This document shows, one piece after another, positions 23,340 through 33,865 of a DNA stretch of 64,000 nucleotides; the first letter of the stretch is position 1; each line of letters opens with the position of its first letter. Under the pieces are notes generated by a model. The model saw nothing but the letters and a program-made list of their open reading frames with translations. It did not search any database and had not been told where the DNA came from. The stretch is from Impatiens glandulifera (taxonomy: Eukaryota; Streptophyta; Magnoliopsida; Ericales; Balsaminaceae), in assembly GCF_907164915.1 (NCBI RefSeq), contig NC_061862.1, forward strand, positions 62,025,910 through 62,089,909, given 5' to 3'. The position numbers and the translations under genes are program-made.

Positions 23340-25080
23340 TCTTTCCTTCTTCTTCTTCCTTCCTTCTTCCTGTAGAGAATTCCTTGTTGTGATTTCAATG
23401 GCTGAATTCGAGAAATTGTTTTTATTGAGTTGATGTTATAAATCCATAAACAAAAATATAATATTTTGTAAAATATAAATATTATTAAGGACTTATTTAT
23501 ATGTTTCTGACTAATTAATAATGACACAACTTGCATTGTATTATTAATAAATAATAATAAGTATAAATAAATTAAATCAGTAAATATTATCATTTATTCA
23601 AAAGGTTATGATATAGGAATCAACTTTACTTTGTCTTGTTGTATTTGGAAAAACACCTTTTTTCTTTTCTTTTTCTTTTTCTTTTTATTTATATTGTTGT
23701 ATTAAATTGGATTTGTTGTTATTAGAGTCAATTTAATTTTAAAACCTTTTTTTTATTTAAATTTAGTATAAACATATAAAAAATTATATTAAAAATAAGA
23801 TAAATATATTATAAAATGATTCATAATTTTAAAAAAATAATAATAATATTTTATTTTTATTGTTAAAGAGAGAGAGAGGTAGACATGCAGCATGCATGCG
23901 CATGATAAAAATGGATAGCAAAAAATAGGACAATATGTAATTAATTGTTTGTTAAGTGATTCAATCAAGACTGGTTCATCAAGAGAAGAAGTTGGACTTG
24001 TTCTTGGTAAGTTTATCAAAATAAACTTTGAGGATTGTTTAATTATTTATTTATTTATTAAAACTGTAATAATATGTAATGATAAAAGATAAATAAATAT
24101 AGATTTTAATATTTTAGTGAATAAATTTAATAATAAAAAAATTAATGAAATAATGTTTAATTTAATTTAGAAGAAAACTGAACTACAGTGTGTCAATAAC
24201 AATTCTAGAATTATGAGTTTGAAAAAATTAAAGAAAAATTATGGATAAAATTGTAACGTGGTATAAAAATTTGAGTTGAGATGAGTTTGAAAATAATTTG
24301 AGGTAGTCTTAAAAAAAAATATCAAGAAAATTATAGATAAAATAAGTAGTTTTTTCTCGTTTGCAATGAATTAGATAAATAAATAATAAATTAAATTAAA
24401 AAAATGTAAAGGTTTATGTCATATCTATACACTAATTAATATATATATATATATATTATTTAACTTACTTATTATATATATAAATAGTTTCAAAAATATA
24501 ATGTTAATATCAATAAATATTTTTATTATAATTTTTCTAAAATAGTTACAAAATTAAATAATAAATATTAATAATGAATTTATTTTCACTATCCCCATTA
24601 TTCAATCTAATTATTCATTTATAATCTATTGATTTTATTATTTAAAATAAATAATATAAACTTAATTATTTTGGTATTCAACTATACAACATTATTCCAA
24701 AAATAATTATATATTTTTTTAAATTAAAAAATATTTGTATAGACTCGAAATTAAAAATATAAATTCGGTGAAAGAAAATGAGTGTTTAGATAATGTTTTC
24801 TTTGACAAAGTTTGGATAAAATTATTGAGTTTTAATAAAAACACATGTTCAAGCTTGATAAATAGGCACCTCATTCTAGTCTTTCAAATTATATTTTTCT
24901 CGAACTCATTTTATTCGAATAAAACATTAAAAGGGTAGAAAGATAGAACCTGATGGCGCCCATGTTTGACATTTCCAACCTGATGCTCATATGACGTTTG
25001 TTGGAGGATTCTGATTGCAATTGCTATTCATTTAGTTAATCTATAAACTTTACAACTCTTGATTTTTTACTCGATTAGGG
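23340..25080. other. AT-rich intergenic region
   Basis: It contains short poly-T and TA runs (for example (TA)n near 24440) and no credible coding frame. A CT/GA microsatellite occurs near 23868. I see no recognisable element. Confidence 0.5.
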
Positions 25081-25356
25081 CTTAATTTGTGCACTTAAAT
25101 TAAGAACTAAAAATGTTCTAGTAACTAGTTCACTTAAGTTAAAAACGAAAACATTTCTGTTTGACTTAATTTGTCCACTTCAACTAAGAACCCTAAAGTG
25201 TTTATGTTTTTGACCCGACTATGACTTAGTTTGTCTACTTACACTACGAACCTAAAATCTTTTAGCTTGTCCACTTAAGCTAAAATATTATGTGTTTAGC
25301 TTGTCCACATAAGCTAAAAGATTTTAAAATACTTAGCTTGTCCACTTAAACTAAAG
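25081..25356. repeat. Array of imperfect 40-50 bp repeats with core CTTGTCCACTTAAGCTAAAA
   Basis: At least six diverged copies of CTTAGTTTGTCCACTTAAACTAA-like units occur, each internally dyadic (CTTAGC...GCTAAG-like). The same unit reappears at 31500-31570 on the far side of the nested LTR elements, so the array was split by the outer insertion. Confidence 0.6.
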
Positions 25357-25375
25357 ATAATATATCTATAAGATA

Positions 25376-25511
25376 TTATTATAATATGATAAATTGTGAT
25401 AATATCGATATTATATTAGTTTTTTTATAAGTTTAATTTGATGTCTATATAAGAGACATGTCCTATGTAATTGTGAGATCATCCAATACAATCTCCTTCT
25501 ATATTCTTACA
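25376..25511 (+). repeat. Left LTR (3' part) of the outer short LTR element
   Basis: It matches 31358-31496 through TGATAAATTGTGATAATATC, TTTAATTTGATGTCTATATA and GTGAGATCATCCAATACAAT, with scattered differences. Its 5' part is shortened or diverged. Confidence 0.65.
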
Positions 25512-25791
25512 TGGTATTAAAGCCAAAATTTTGTCCTTGAGCAAAAATATAGTCTTTCGCTGCCTCCATCAATGGTTACTTTAAATCATTGATGGAGGAC
25601 TCAAATAAAACTATACTACCTCTCTCCATTTCTTTTTCTTCCTCCTCCTCTTGGCTATTCTCCTTTGCGTCGTCCATTACCTCATTTTTTTTTGCCGTTT
25701 TGTTCATAATTTCCTATGTCTTTTTTAAACCCTAACCACAGCGTCATTCGCTTCCGTTAGTTCCTTTGGTTTGAAGCAATTCTGTAGGGAA

Positions 25792-26126
25792 TTTCCCTCC
25801 TAATCAATCAAAGAACTTAAGAAATATCACAGCAAGAAATCAATAAAACAACACAAGATTTGATATCGGAGTTCGACCCAAAAAAGATGGTCTACGTCTC
25901 CGTCGAGCTCTGTTACGAACTCGATTCCACTATCACAATTAAACGTTTCAGTTACACCTCGTTCTCATATATATCAATCACACCTTTGAAATCTCTAACC
26001 CCCTTGTGTGAATTACTCATATATATATATATAAACAACTTGTTCTAACTAACTTAACAAACTTAACAAACTTAAGCCTTTGACACTTTAGTTAATTGGG
26101 CCTGACCCATCAACTCAATTTCAACA
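25792..26126 (-). repeat. 3' LTR of the copia element
   Basis: It is 335 bases and matches 30453-30844 nearly base for base outside the TA microsatellite (about six TA units here, near 26020-26032). Confidence 0.9.
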
Positions 26127-26139
26127 ATCTCCACCTTGG
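26127..26139 (-). other. Polypurine tract of the copia element
   Basis: The complement reads CCAAGGTGGAGAT immediately before the 3' LTR start TGTTGAAATTG, the usual position and composition of the plus-strand primer site. Confidence 0.75.
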
Positions 26140-26212
26140 GTTGAAGGGTCCTTCTCTTGTTCTAGTGAAATCGAATATGTTCATCACTTCATTGCTCGAA
26201 GCCTTCATTGCA

Positions 26213-29200
26213 CTAAATCTCTTGAACTCTAAGCAAATCCAAACAATGCCTGAATTTACTTAGAGGTAGTACCTTGGTTCCAACATCAGCCGGGTTATCT
26301 TCTGTTCCAACCTTGTTGATTGAAACCACCCCTTGTGTTATCTTCTCTCGAATGAAATGGTGCTTGATATCCACGTGTTTTGTTCTGTCATGGAACACGG
26401 GATTCTTGCACAAGTGTAGTGCACTTTGGCTATCTGTGAACACCGTCGCAGGTCCTTCGAACACCTTCAGTTCTTGCAGCAGACCCTGAATCCATATTGC
26501 TTCCTTTACAGCTTCAGTTGCTGCGATATATTCGGCTTCTGTTGTTGATAAGGCCACTACTGATTGCAACTGGCTCTTCCAACTGATACAGTTATCGTTC
26601 ACCAAAAAATAGAAAGCTGAAGTTGATTTCCTTGAGTATTTATCTCCTGCATAGTCTGAGTCCACGTAACCAATTACACTAACATCTGTTCCACTTCTTT
26701 TCTTGTAACATATCCCCACATTAGTAGTCGAGGCTATGTATCTTAGTAACCACTTCATTGCGAGCCAATGTTCACGGCCTAGAGTTGCCATAAACCTGCT
26801 CAAGACACTAATCGCATGTGCCAAGTCTGGCCTTGTACAGACCATTGAGTACATCACAGACCCAACTGCACTTGAATACGGAATCTTTTCCATGTAAGTC
26901 TGATCTGACCTGGTTTTTGCTGAGTTCACAGACGACATCAGATACTGATTCGTGATCGGCAACTTTGCTGGCTTGGCTCCTCGAATTTCGAACTTGTCAA
27001 TCACCTTCTCGAGATACCCTTGCTGGCTGAGAGTCATTACACCATTCTTCCTGTCTCTCTTAATCCTTATCCCAAGAATCTTAGCAGCTTTGCCTAAGTC
27101 CTTCATATCGAACTCGGAACTTAGAACAATTTTCAACTTCTTCACACTAGAAGCTTCTTTGCTGATTAGTAGCATATCATCTACATATAGCAGAAGATAA
27201 TCAGCTTCAAGTATATTCTTCCCTCTAAAGTATAAACAAGTATCATAGCTACTCCTCATAAAGCCTTGTTGAGTAATAAACGCATCAAACCGTAAATACC
27301 ACTGCCTTGGTGATTGTTTGAGTCCATACAACGACTTCCTAAGCAAACACACCATGTTCTTCTCTTGCTGAACTTTGAACCCTTCTGGCTGCTCCATGTA
27401 GATGGTTTCCTCTAAATTTCCATGAAGAAACGCAGTCTTAACATCCATCTGTTCTAACTCAAGATCGAACTGAGTTACCAGCGAGAGCATTATCCGAATT
27501 GTTTTGTACTTAACAACTGGTGAGAAGATCTCATTATAGTCCACTCCTTCCTTTTGAGAGAACCCTTTAGCAACTAATCTTGCTTTGTACTTGACCCCCT
27601 ACTGAATCGAAGTACCTTCCTTGATCTTATAGATCCACCTGCACTTGATTACAGATTGTTTGACAGGCCTTGGAACAATCTCCCAAGTTGAATTCTTATA
27701 AAGTGAATTCATTTCTTCCTTCATAGCTTCCATCCACTTGGATCTATCACTAGAACTCAAAGCCTCTTTGAAATCTTCCGGCTCAGTTTTATCTAACTCA
27801 ACTGCTGTCATAAACGCATATGCCAACATATCGGTATAAGCTGAGAACCCATACCTCTGGATGGGTTTTGGTTGCCTCCTTTCCCTGTCCCTTGCGAGTT
27901 GATAACTAACTTCCGACTGAGCTGTAATTTCCTCGTCTTGTGCCACAACAGGTTCAACATCTGTACCAGTAAATTCCTCCTGATTATCAGCAACCATTTC
28001 AGTGTTTTGATCTGAAATCAATGGCTCCACCTGACCATGATCCCCTGCATTAATCTCCACTTGACCAGTCCCCTGCTCGCTTTTACCCAAGTCACCTTGA
28101 TTAGATTGATTCTGAGAGAGACACACAAACTCCTCTTCATTGAATACTACGTCCCTGTTGTTTATGGTTTTAAAACCACCAGACTGTTTTAACCACAGCC
28201 TATAACCTTTCACTCCTTGAGGATACCCAAGAAACACACACTTCACACTTCTTGGCTCTAACTTGCCTTCTTTTTGATGAGCGAAGGCTGTACATCCAAA
28301 TGGTCTAAGATGAGACAAATCTGGAGGTTTACCTGTCCACATTTCTTCAGGAGTTTTGAACTCAATTGCTGTCGACGGACATCGATTCACCAAATATGCT
28401 GCTGTCATTACAGCTTCTCCCCAGAAAGACTTGGACAAACCTGCCCCGAAAAGCATGCATCGAGACTTATCTAACAAAGTCCGATTCATTCGCTCAGCAA
28501 CGCCGTTTGCTGGGGTGTGGATCGAACTGTTCTATGTCTTTGAACCCCTAGCTCACGACAATGACTATCAAACACTTCGTTGCAAAACTCTAACCCATTA
28601 TCTGTTCTTAGGATCTTTAATTTTCTACCTGTCAGATTCTCAACCAAAGTCTGCCATGTTTTGAACTTCTCAAAAGCATCACTTTTGTGTTTCAATAGAT
28701 AAACCCATACTTTACGAGAATAATCATCTACGATTGACAAGAAATACGAGTTACCTCCATGCGTCGATGTTTTCTCAGGACCCCATAAGTCTGAATGGAC
28801 ATACTCCAACACGCCCTTGGACTTATGAACCCCGGTCTTAAATTTCCGCCGATGCTGCTGGCCTAACACGCAATGCTCGCAAAAGTTTAGACCCTTGACT
28901 CTATCTAAGCCTAATATATTCTTGTCGCTGAGAATCTGCAAACCCTTCTCACTGATGTGACCGAGCCTCCGATGCCATATCGTGGCCTTCCTGTCTTCAT
29001 CTGAAACTATAAGTGCAGACTGTCTCGACACAGTTTCACCAATTAGCTGATACAAACCTTCTTGCTTGATACCTTGCATCATTAACCTGTTTTCCTTCAT
29101 TATCTTCATCTTCCCCGACACTATCTGATTTGTGTATCCCAAGTCATCAAGAATCCCGAGAGAGATGAGGTTTCGTGACAGCTGAGGCACGAACCTGACT

Positions 29201-29373
29201 TGTTTCAGAACCCTTACAACACCATCGAACATTTTTATGCTGACATCTCCAATACCTTCTACTTGACATGCATTACTATTTCCCATCAGCACCTTGCAAC
29301 CACTCAGTTTCTGGAAATTAGAGATCCAATCTTTTCTGTACGTCATGTGAAAAGTACAACCGGAATCAAGAAC
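26213..29373 (-). pseudogene. Copia pol (protease, integrase, reverse transcriptase, RNase H), broken
   Basis: Reading on the minus strand, the protease motif VLDSGCTFHM follows gag. Next come a GAG-pre-integrase zinc region (IWHRRLGHISEKGLQIL, NFCEHCVLGQQHRRKF) and the integrase core (HSDLWGPEKTSTHGG, ILRTDNGLEF). The reverse transcriptase has QMDVKTAFLHG, YGLKQSPRQWY and the YVDDMLLI catalytic motif. RNase H has GYVDSDYAGDKYSRKST and TTEAEYIA, and the tail ends RHCLDLLRVQEI at 26213. Defects are a TGA at the gag-protease junction (29374-29376), a 1-base deletion near 28510-28520 within the integrase region, and a TAG at 27599-27601 just before the reverse transcriptase. The closest family by motif is the Tnt1-94-like Tork lineage. 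It is not functional as read. Confidence 0.92.
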
Positions 29374-30393
29374 TCAGTCCCTCCTAGTATCTTCCATTGA
29401 CGCCATTAAGACCTCTCCACTATCATAGCCATCACCATAATTCGCTGATTCTTTAGTCTCCACTTGCTTTTTCTTGTTATCTTTTAGCCAGCTATAGCAG
29501 TGGTTTCGAAGATGACCAACCTTTCCACAATGATAGCATTTTCTTGTTTCCGTAGATTCTGATTGTGATGTTTTGCTTTTCTTGTCTTTCGATTTGTTAT
29601 TGGTGCGAGGTTGCCCTTTGAAGAAGTTTTTCCCTTTGGCCATATAATTCTCACCATTCGAACTTGCTTTCTTTTCTGTTCTTAATTCCAGCTCTCTCGA
29701 CTTCAATGCCGAAATCACCTCTTCAAGAGTGATACTTGTTCGTCCATATTTGATTGCATTACGGACTTCTTTGTAGGATTCGGAAAGAGAGTTGAGGATT
29801 ATTATTGCCTGGTTTTCATTGCTCATTGCTTCGTTCTCGCCTGAGTTTGCCAACTCGATATTGAGTTTCAAGAACTCATCAAGATTTTGAGTAAGAGTCT
29901 TTTCTTGCATCATCTTGTAACTGAACAGCCTTTCCTTCAAGTAAATCTTGTTAATCAAAGATTTGGATTGGAACAGCTCGTCTAGGCGCCTCCACATCGA
30001 TGCCGGAGTCTTCTCATTGTCTATCAACCGAATTACAGAATCTGAGAGATGGAAAATGATTGTACCAATCGCTGTCTCTGTCATCTCGATCTTTTGATCT
30101 TTATTCATCTCCATTGGCCACGAGACTGGTTCTTCTAGAGTTCGCAGAAGATGCTGCTGTGCCAAGAGAGCCCTGATTTTCCGCTGCCAAATGCGAAAAT
30201 CTCCATTGCCATCGAACTTGTCAATGTCAGTCTTCATGCTTGAGATGGACTGCCACTGGAATTCCCAAGGTGCCGTTTTCTGTGTTGATCTCTTTCTTGT
30301 ATAATATTGAACCTTGTCCACTTTGTCTCTTTCTACGCCTGAGCCGGAATCTTCCTTATCCGTATCACTAGCCAGCATTAAAGACCTTTCCAA
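29374..30393 (-). CDS. Copia gag-like protein, 339 aa, ends at a premature TGA
   Basis: The protein contains the UBN2/gag-polypeptide region of copia elements (about residues 55-230, with WQRKIRALLAQQHLLRTL and RLDELFQSKSLINKIYLKE). A basic stretch follows, then a CCHC zinc knuckle CYHCGKVGHLRNHC (about residue 285-300), which binds element RNA in the virus-like particle. The frame ends at TGA 29374-29376 after SMEDTRRD. The protease motif follows directly in the same frame, so the stop interrupts what was a single polyprotein. It lies just inside the 5' LTR and primer site. Confidence 0.88.
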   Translation of the reverse strand: MERSLMLASDTDKEDSGSGVERDKVDKVQYYTRKRSTQKTAPWEFQWQSISSMKTDIDKFDGNGDFRIWQRKIRALLAQQHLLRTLEEPVSWPMEMNKDQKIEMTETAIGTIIFHLSDSVIRLIDNEKTPASMWRRLDELFQSKSLINKIYLKERLFSYKMMQEKTLTQNLDEFLKLNIELANSGENEAMSNENQAIIILNSLSESYKEVRNAIKYGRTSITLEEVISALKSRELELRTEKKASSNGENYMAKGKNFFKGQPRTNNKSKDKKSKTSQSESTETRKCYHCGKVGHLRNHCYSWLKDNKKKQVETKESANYGDGYDSGEVLMASMEDTRRD

Positions 30394-30440
30394 GATTCTT
30401 CAAGATTCTTCAAGATTGATTCTAATCTTGCCCAAACCGA

Positions 30441-30452
30441 GCTCTGATACCA
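30441..30452 (-). other. Primer-binding site of the copia element
   Basis: The complement TGGTATCAGAGC is the standard plant copia site complementary to initiator tRNA-Met. It adjoins the 5' LTR with no gap under the limits used here. Confidence 0.88.
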
Positions 30453-30686
30453 CTGTAGGAAATTTCCCTCCTAATCAATCAAAGAACTTAAGAAATATCA
30501 CAGCAAGAAACCAATAAAACAACACAAGATTTGATATCGGAGTTCGACCCAAAAAAAATGGTCTACGTCTCCGTCGAGCTCTGTTACGAACTCGATTCCA
30601 CTATCACAATTAAACGTTTCAGTTACACCTCGTTCTCATATATATCAATCACACCTTTGAAATCTCTAACCCCCTTGTGTGAATTA

Positions 30687-30763
<77 letters not shown>

Positions 30764-30844
30764 AACTTCTTCTAACTAACTTAACAAACTTAAGCCTTTG
30801 ACACTTTAGTTAATTGGGCCTGACCCATCAACTCAATTTCAACA
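30453..30844 (-). repeat. 5' LTR of the copia element, with expanded TA microsatellite
   Basis: The LTR is 392 bases. It is longer than the 3' LTR because of a TA run of about 35 units (about 30691-30760). The remaining sequence is almost identical to 25792-26126. Confidence 0.9.
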
Positions 30845-31286
30845 CAATTGGTGTCCATGTCTTTGGATTCAGAACAATTGGTGCCTCGGCTTTAGCCGCT
30901 TCCACACCTTCCTTTAGAACATCTGGTCTCTTGGCTTCAGTCGCTTCCACACCTTCCTTTGGATTTGGCGCAACTGAAGTTTCCGCTCCTTTTAGATCTA
31001 GATGACCCAAATCAACGACTTCCACAACCTCCACTCCTTCATTAGGATTTGGATCAACCGTCGCTAGTTCTTCTCCATATCCTCCTTTTGGGATGACAAC
31101 TGGTGCATCGTCGTCTCCTTTTGGTGCATCTACTTTCAGATCATTTGCGACCTCAGTAACGCTTGGATTTTCATCAGCTGCTACTCTAATTGGAACACCT
31201 TCTTCGCATTTGGCCGCTACACCATCGTTGTTTGGGCTTTCTTTGGGTTTTTTTTTAAAGAGTTTCGATTCAATCTCAGCATACAT
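30828..31286 (-). CDS. Unrecognised Glu/Val/Ala-rich ORF antisense inside the short LTR element, 152 aa
   Basis: The open frame starts MYAEIESKLFKKKPKE and contains diverged internal repeats (NPNEGVEVVEV, NPKEGVEATEAKRPDV, LKEGVEAAKAEAPIV). It is rich in Glu, Val, Ala, Pro and Lys, with no membrane segment or recognised domain. It runs opposite to the LTR element that contains it. Its last five codons fall in the copia LTR. Before that insertion the frame would have ended a few codons later at a stop near 25770. It could be a captured fragment of a host gene for a repetitive acidic protein, or a chance frame on the complement of a Pro/Ser-rich sequence. Expression is unknown. Confidence 0.4.
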   Translation of the reverse strand: MYAEIESKLFKKKPKESPNNDGVAAKCEEGVPIRVAADENPSVTEVANDLKVDAPKGDDDAPVVIPKGGYGEELATVDPNPNEGVEVVEVVDLGHLDLKGAETSVAPNPKEGVEATEAKRPDVLKEGVEAAKAEAPIVLNPKTWTPIVLKLS

Positions 31287-31310
31287 CGTTCACCTGCTTC
31301 GATTGCGGGG

Positions 31311-31496
31311 TGTAATAAATAGAATTAATATAATATATTGATTATATAATATAAAAATAATATCACAATATGATAAATTGTGATAATATCGATATTATAT
31401 TATATTAGTTTTCTTATAAATTTAATTTGATGTCTATATAAGAGATATGTCGTAATTGTGAGATCATCCAATACAATTTCCTTCTATATTCCTACA
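31311..31496 (+). repeat. Right LTR of the outer short LTR element
   Basis: It begins TGTAATAAATAG after a GCGGGG purine tract and ends TTCCTACA. The last 140 bases match 25376-25511. Confidence 0.65.
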
Positions 31497-31570
31497 TTCA
31501 TCTAAGCTAAACATTTTCTACGTTTAGTTTGTCCACTTAAACTAAAATCTTTTGTATTTGGTTAGATATG

Positions 31571-33244
31571 CTAATTTCAGTATGTGAGGACCACAGTCCT
31601 CTTAGCTGTCTCTAATTCTTATTTTCAACTCTCAATTTTGTGTGTTGATTTCTCCTTAGTTAGAGCATCAATCTGTTTTCATTTCGATCCGAGAAGCCTT
31701 GAGTTGCGCTAGTCCGTCGCTCTGACTAGCTTGTTGTATCGGTGGCGTCGACATGATGGTTACACGTGAGAAAGAAAATCGGCGCTATATCTCACGTATC
31801 TATTAAAAACAGTCTCTACTTTTAATAATTTTTACTATTTTTAAAAATATTTTACACTTATTTTATTATGTTTATTACACTTATTATAATAGATTTATTT
31901 GCGAGTTCCTATCTGTCAAAAATATTTAAGTCATAAATATATATTTTTAGGATAACTATTTATATTAAATAAACTAATTACTTGAACATTGTAACAATAA
32001 AAAATAAATGAATTTAAAAAATAGTCATAAATTTTGTGAGTATAAATATATTAAAAAGTTTTATAATTCATTTATTTATGGAAAATCAAATATTATAATC
32101 TGACAGAAAAAAATTATTATTATTATTTTGTTAAAATATAATATTTTTAAGAGGAGTGATAGGGGAGAGAATTTAAGAGAGGGAATGAGGGAAGGAATGA
32201 GAGAAGAAAGAGAGAAAATTTTATTATTTTTTTGACTAATCAAATTGCGCCACGTCATTCTCTCTTTCATTCTCTCCCTCAAATTCTCTTTCCCAATCAT
32301 TTTTCTATTTTTAACTGCTTTTAAAAAAATAAAAAAAATTATAAAATAGTTTTTTTTCTAACATAGATCTTTGTCCTGAATCTCTTTTAAGTATGGATGA
32401 CAATGGGAGTTCGAGGCAGATAATACATTTACCATTCTCGTCTCGTTTTTATTTTAAAGTTTTTTTAATATCGTTCCCGCTCCATTCAGTTTCAGGAATT
32501 CTCTGCGGGACACCGTTTATACCATATTCTCAAAAATAAATAATTTTTGTATGTAATTAAATTATATAAACAGATTTTTTAATATAATATATATTGTAAT
32601 ATATTAAAAAATTATATAATTATAAAAAATAAACTTAAAACTCTTATAAAATATAATGAAAAAATAAACATATCGGTGATTTATATATTTAATTGTGTTT
32701 TTAGTATTCAGGCATAATCGGGATGAAATTTGGACAGTTTAGAGCGAGGGACACAAATACCATTTCTGTCTCATCTGGTTAACTACTGGTCGAACCAGAA
32801 AAAAACCGCCCAAACAAAGTAATTCGGTTCAGTTACTCCAGAACGGGGTCAAATTGTTATAATTAATTTTAAGTAATCATAGAGAATTAGATTTTAAAAA
32901 AGTTAAAATAATATATAACATATTACTTCTAAAATAAATAAATAAATAAAAATAAAATAAAATAAAGTCGAAGTTGTTAAGTGAAAATATTAAAAAAAAT
33001 ACATAAAAATACATAAATAATAATAATAAAATGCTTAAGCCCTTTTTAACGATAAATCCATCCCGTGAAAAAAAAAACATTACATGATGTACACAATTAA
33101 ATTCTTTGGGAAAGTCGGAAAGATAAGAATATATATATTCAAAGGAATAAGCCCGGCGGCGGGCCATAGTTTTTATTTATTTATTTATTTATTTATGTAA
33201 ATCCTTCTTATTTTATTTTTTTCAAATTAAAAGGCACAATAGAA
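31571..33244. other. AT-rich intergenic region with an unassigned GC-richer island
   Basis: The 31570-31790 stretch is less AT-rich (CGATCCGAGAAGCCTTGAG, GGTGGCGTCGAC) but no long frame was found. The 32400-32530 and 32700-32850 stretches carry diverged sequence of the sort seen in old plant repeats. No gene was recognised. A foldback element lies at 32157-32299. Confidence 0.4.
32157..32299. mobile_element. Purine/pyrimidine foldback element (MITE-like hairpin)
   Basis: The left arm starts TGATAGGGGAGAGAATTT. The reverse complement of the right arm starts TGATTGGGAAAGAGAATTT, and the arms stay complementary for about 45 bases around an AT-rich loop. No coding capacity and no certain target duplication were found. 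Confidence 0.55.
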
Positions 33245-33353
33245 GGAATTTGATGAAATAACCCTAATAAGAGGGTTATTACCATAAATAGCACGCCTCT
33301 ACTAATTTTCATTTTTAACATTTTGTCAAGGCAAAAGCTCACTTTTGCCCTTC
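33245..33353. repeat. Left terminal inverted repeat of the Mutator-like element
   Basis: Begins GGAATTTGATGAAATAACCC after the target duplication ACAATAGAA. It matches the reverse complement of 40508-40615 with scattered substitutions. In Mutator elements the terminal repeats hold both the transposase binding site and the promoters. Confidence 0.88.
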
Positions 33354-33720
33354 AATTAAAAAAAAAAAAATTTGAAATGTCAGTGCCTTTCAGTTTCATG
33401 TCCCCCATTTCCCTTCTCTCCACCAACCAACGTCCTTCATCAGTTTCATCAACTTTCCCCTTCATCAGTTTCATCTCATCAACGTTCTTCATTATCAACG
33501 TCCTTCCTTCATCATCAACGTCCTTCATCAACAAAACCGGAACGTCTTCAACATTCAGGTTAGACGCTACCTTCGTCATTTTATCGCGGAAATGAATGAA
33601 TATTTAGGGTTTCGTCGTTTAGAGTCTAGGTTGTAGGTTAGGTCATGGAAGAATGGTTTTAAAGCTTGGCTGATTTGTTTTACAGTGAAATATACATCTG
33701 ACGAAGGTGACGAAGGCAAC

Positions 33721-33865
33721 AGTGCATCTGTCGCAGGCGACGATGCATCTGTCGCAGGCGACGATGCATCTGTCGCAGGCGGGAAATGCATCTGTTGCAG
33801 GCAACGATGCATTTCCCGCCTGCGACAGATGCACTATCGCCTGCGACAGATGCATTTTCCTCCTT
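33721..33865. repeat. 21-bp minisatellite cluster A with a long perfect hairpin
   Basis: Direct copies of GCATCTGTCGCAGGCGACGAT start at 33724, 33745 and 33766, with a variant at 33788. They are followed by inverted copies (CGCCTGCGACAGATGCA) at about 33816 and 33837. The segment 33763-33834 can fold as a stem of about 27 perfect pairs whose loop holds a further short stem. It lies upstream of the first recognisable transposase exon, probably in the leader or first intron. Confidence 0.85.

Larger units (their letters stand above)
25792..30844 (-). mobile_element. Ty1/copia LTR retrotransposon (Tork/Tnt1-94-like), degenerate
   Basis: Near-identical direct repeats (25792-26126 and 30453-30844) flank a minus-strand gag-protease-integrase-reverse transcriptase-RNase H coding region, the order that defines copia. 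The primer-binding site (complement of 30441-30452) reads TGGTATCAGAGC, adjoining the 5' LTR. A purine tract (complement of 26127-26139) adjoins the 3' LTR. The 5-bp sequence CAATT occurs on both outer sides (25787-25791 and 30845-30849), a perfect target duplication. With these limits one LTR end reads CTACAG rather than the usual CA. The polyprotein has two premature stops and one 1-base deletion, so the copy is not autonomous, although the LTRs have diverged little apart from a TA-repeat length difference. Confidence 0.93.
25340..31496 (+). mobile_element. Short non-autonomous LTR retroelement (about 1.1 kb before insertion), now split by a copia element
   Basis: Two related direct repeats bracket the region (25376-25511 and the longer 31311-31496). 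Both end TCCTTCTATATTCYTACA. Directly after the left repeat is TGGTATTAAAGCC (25512), which resembles the initiator-tRNA-Met primer site. Directly before the right repeat is a purine tract (GCGGGG). These mark a plus-strand LTR element. Its internal part is only about 740 bases once the copia insertion (25792-30844) is discounted, too small for gag-pol, so it is TRIM/SMART-sized. The start of the left LTR is uncertain and no clean target duplication was found. An antisense ORF (31286-30828) occupies half of the interior. Confidence 0.6.

Noticed and set aside
26274..28664. Plus-strand frames within the copia element
   Set aside because: They are antisense shadows of the minus-strand pol gene, whose motifs are unmistakable.
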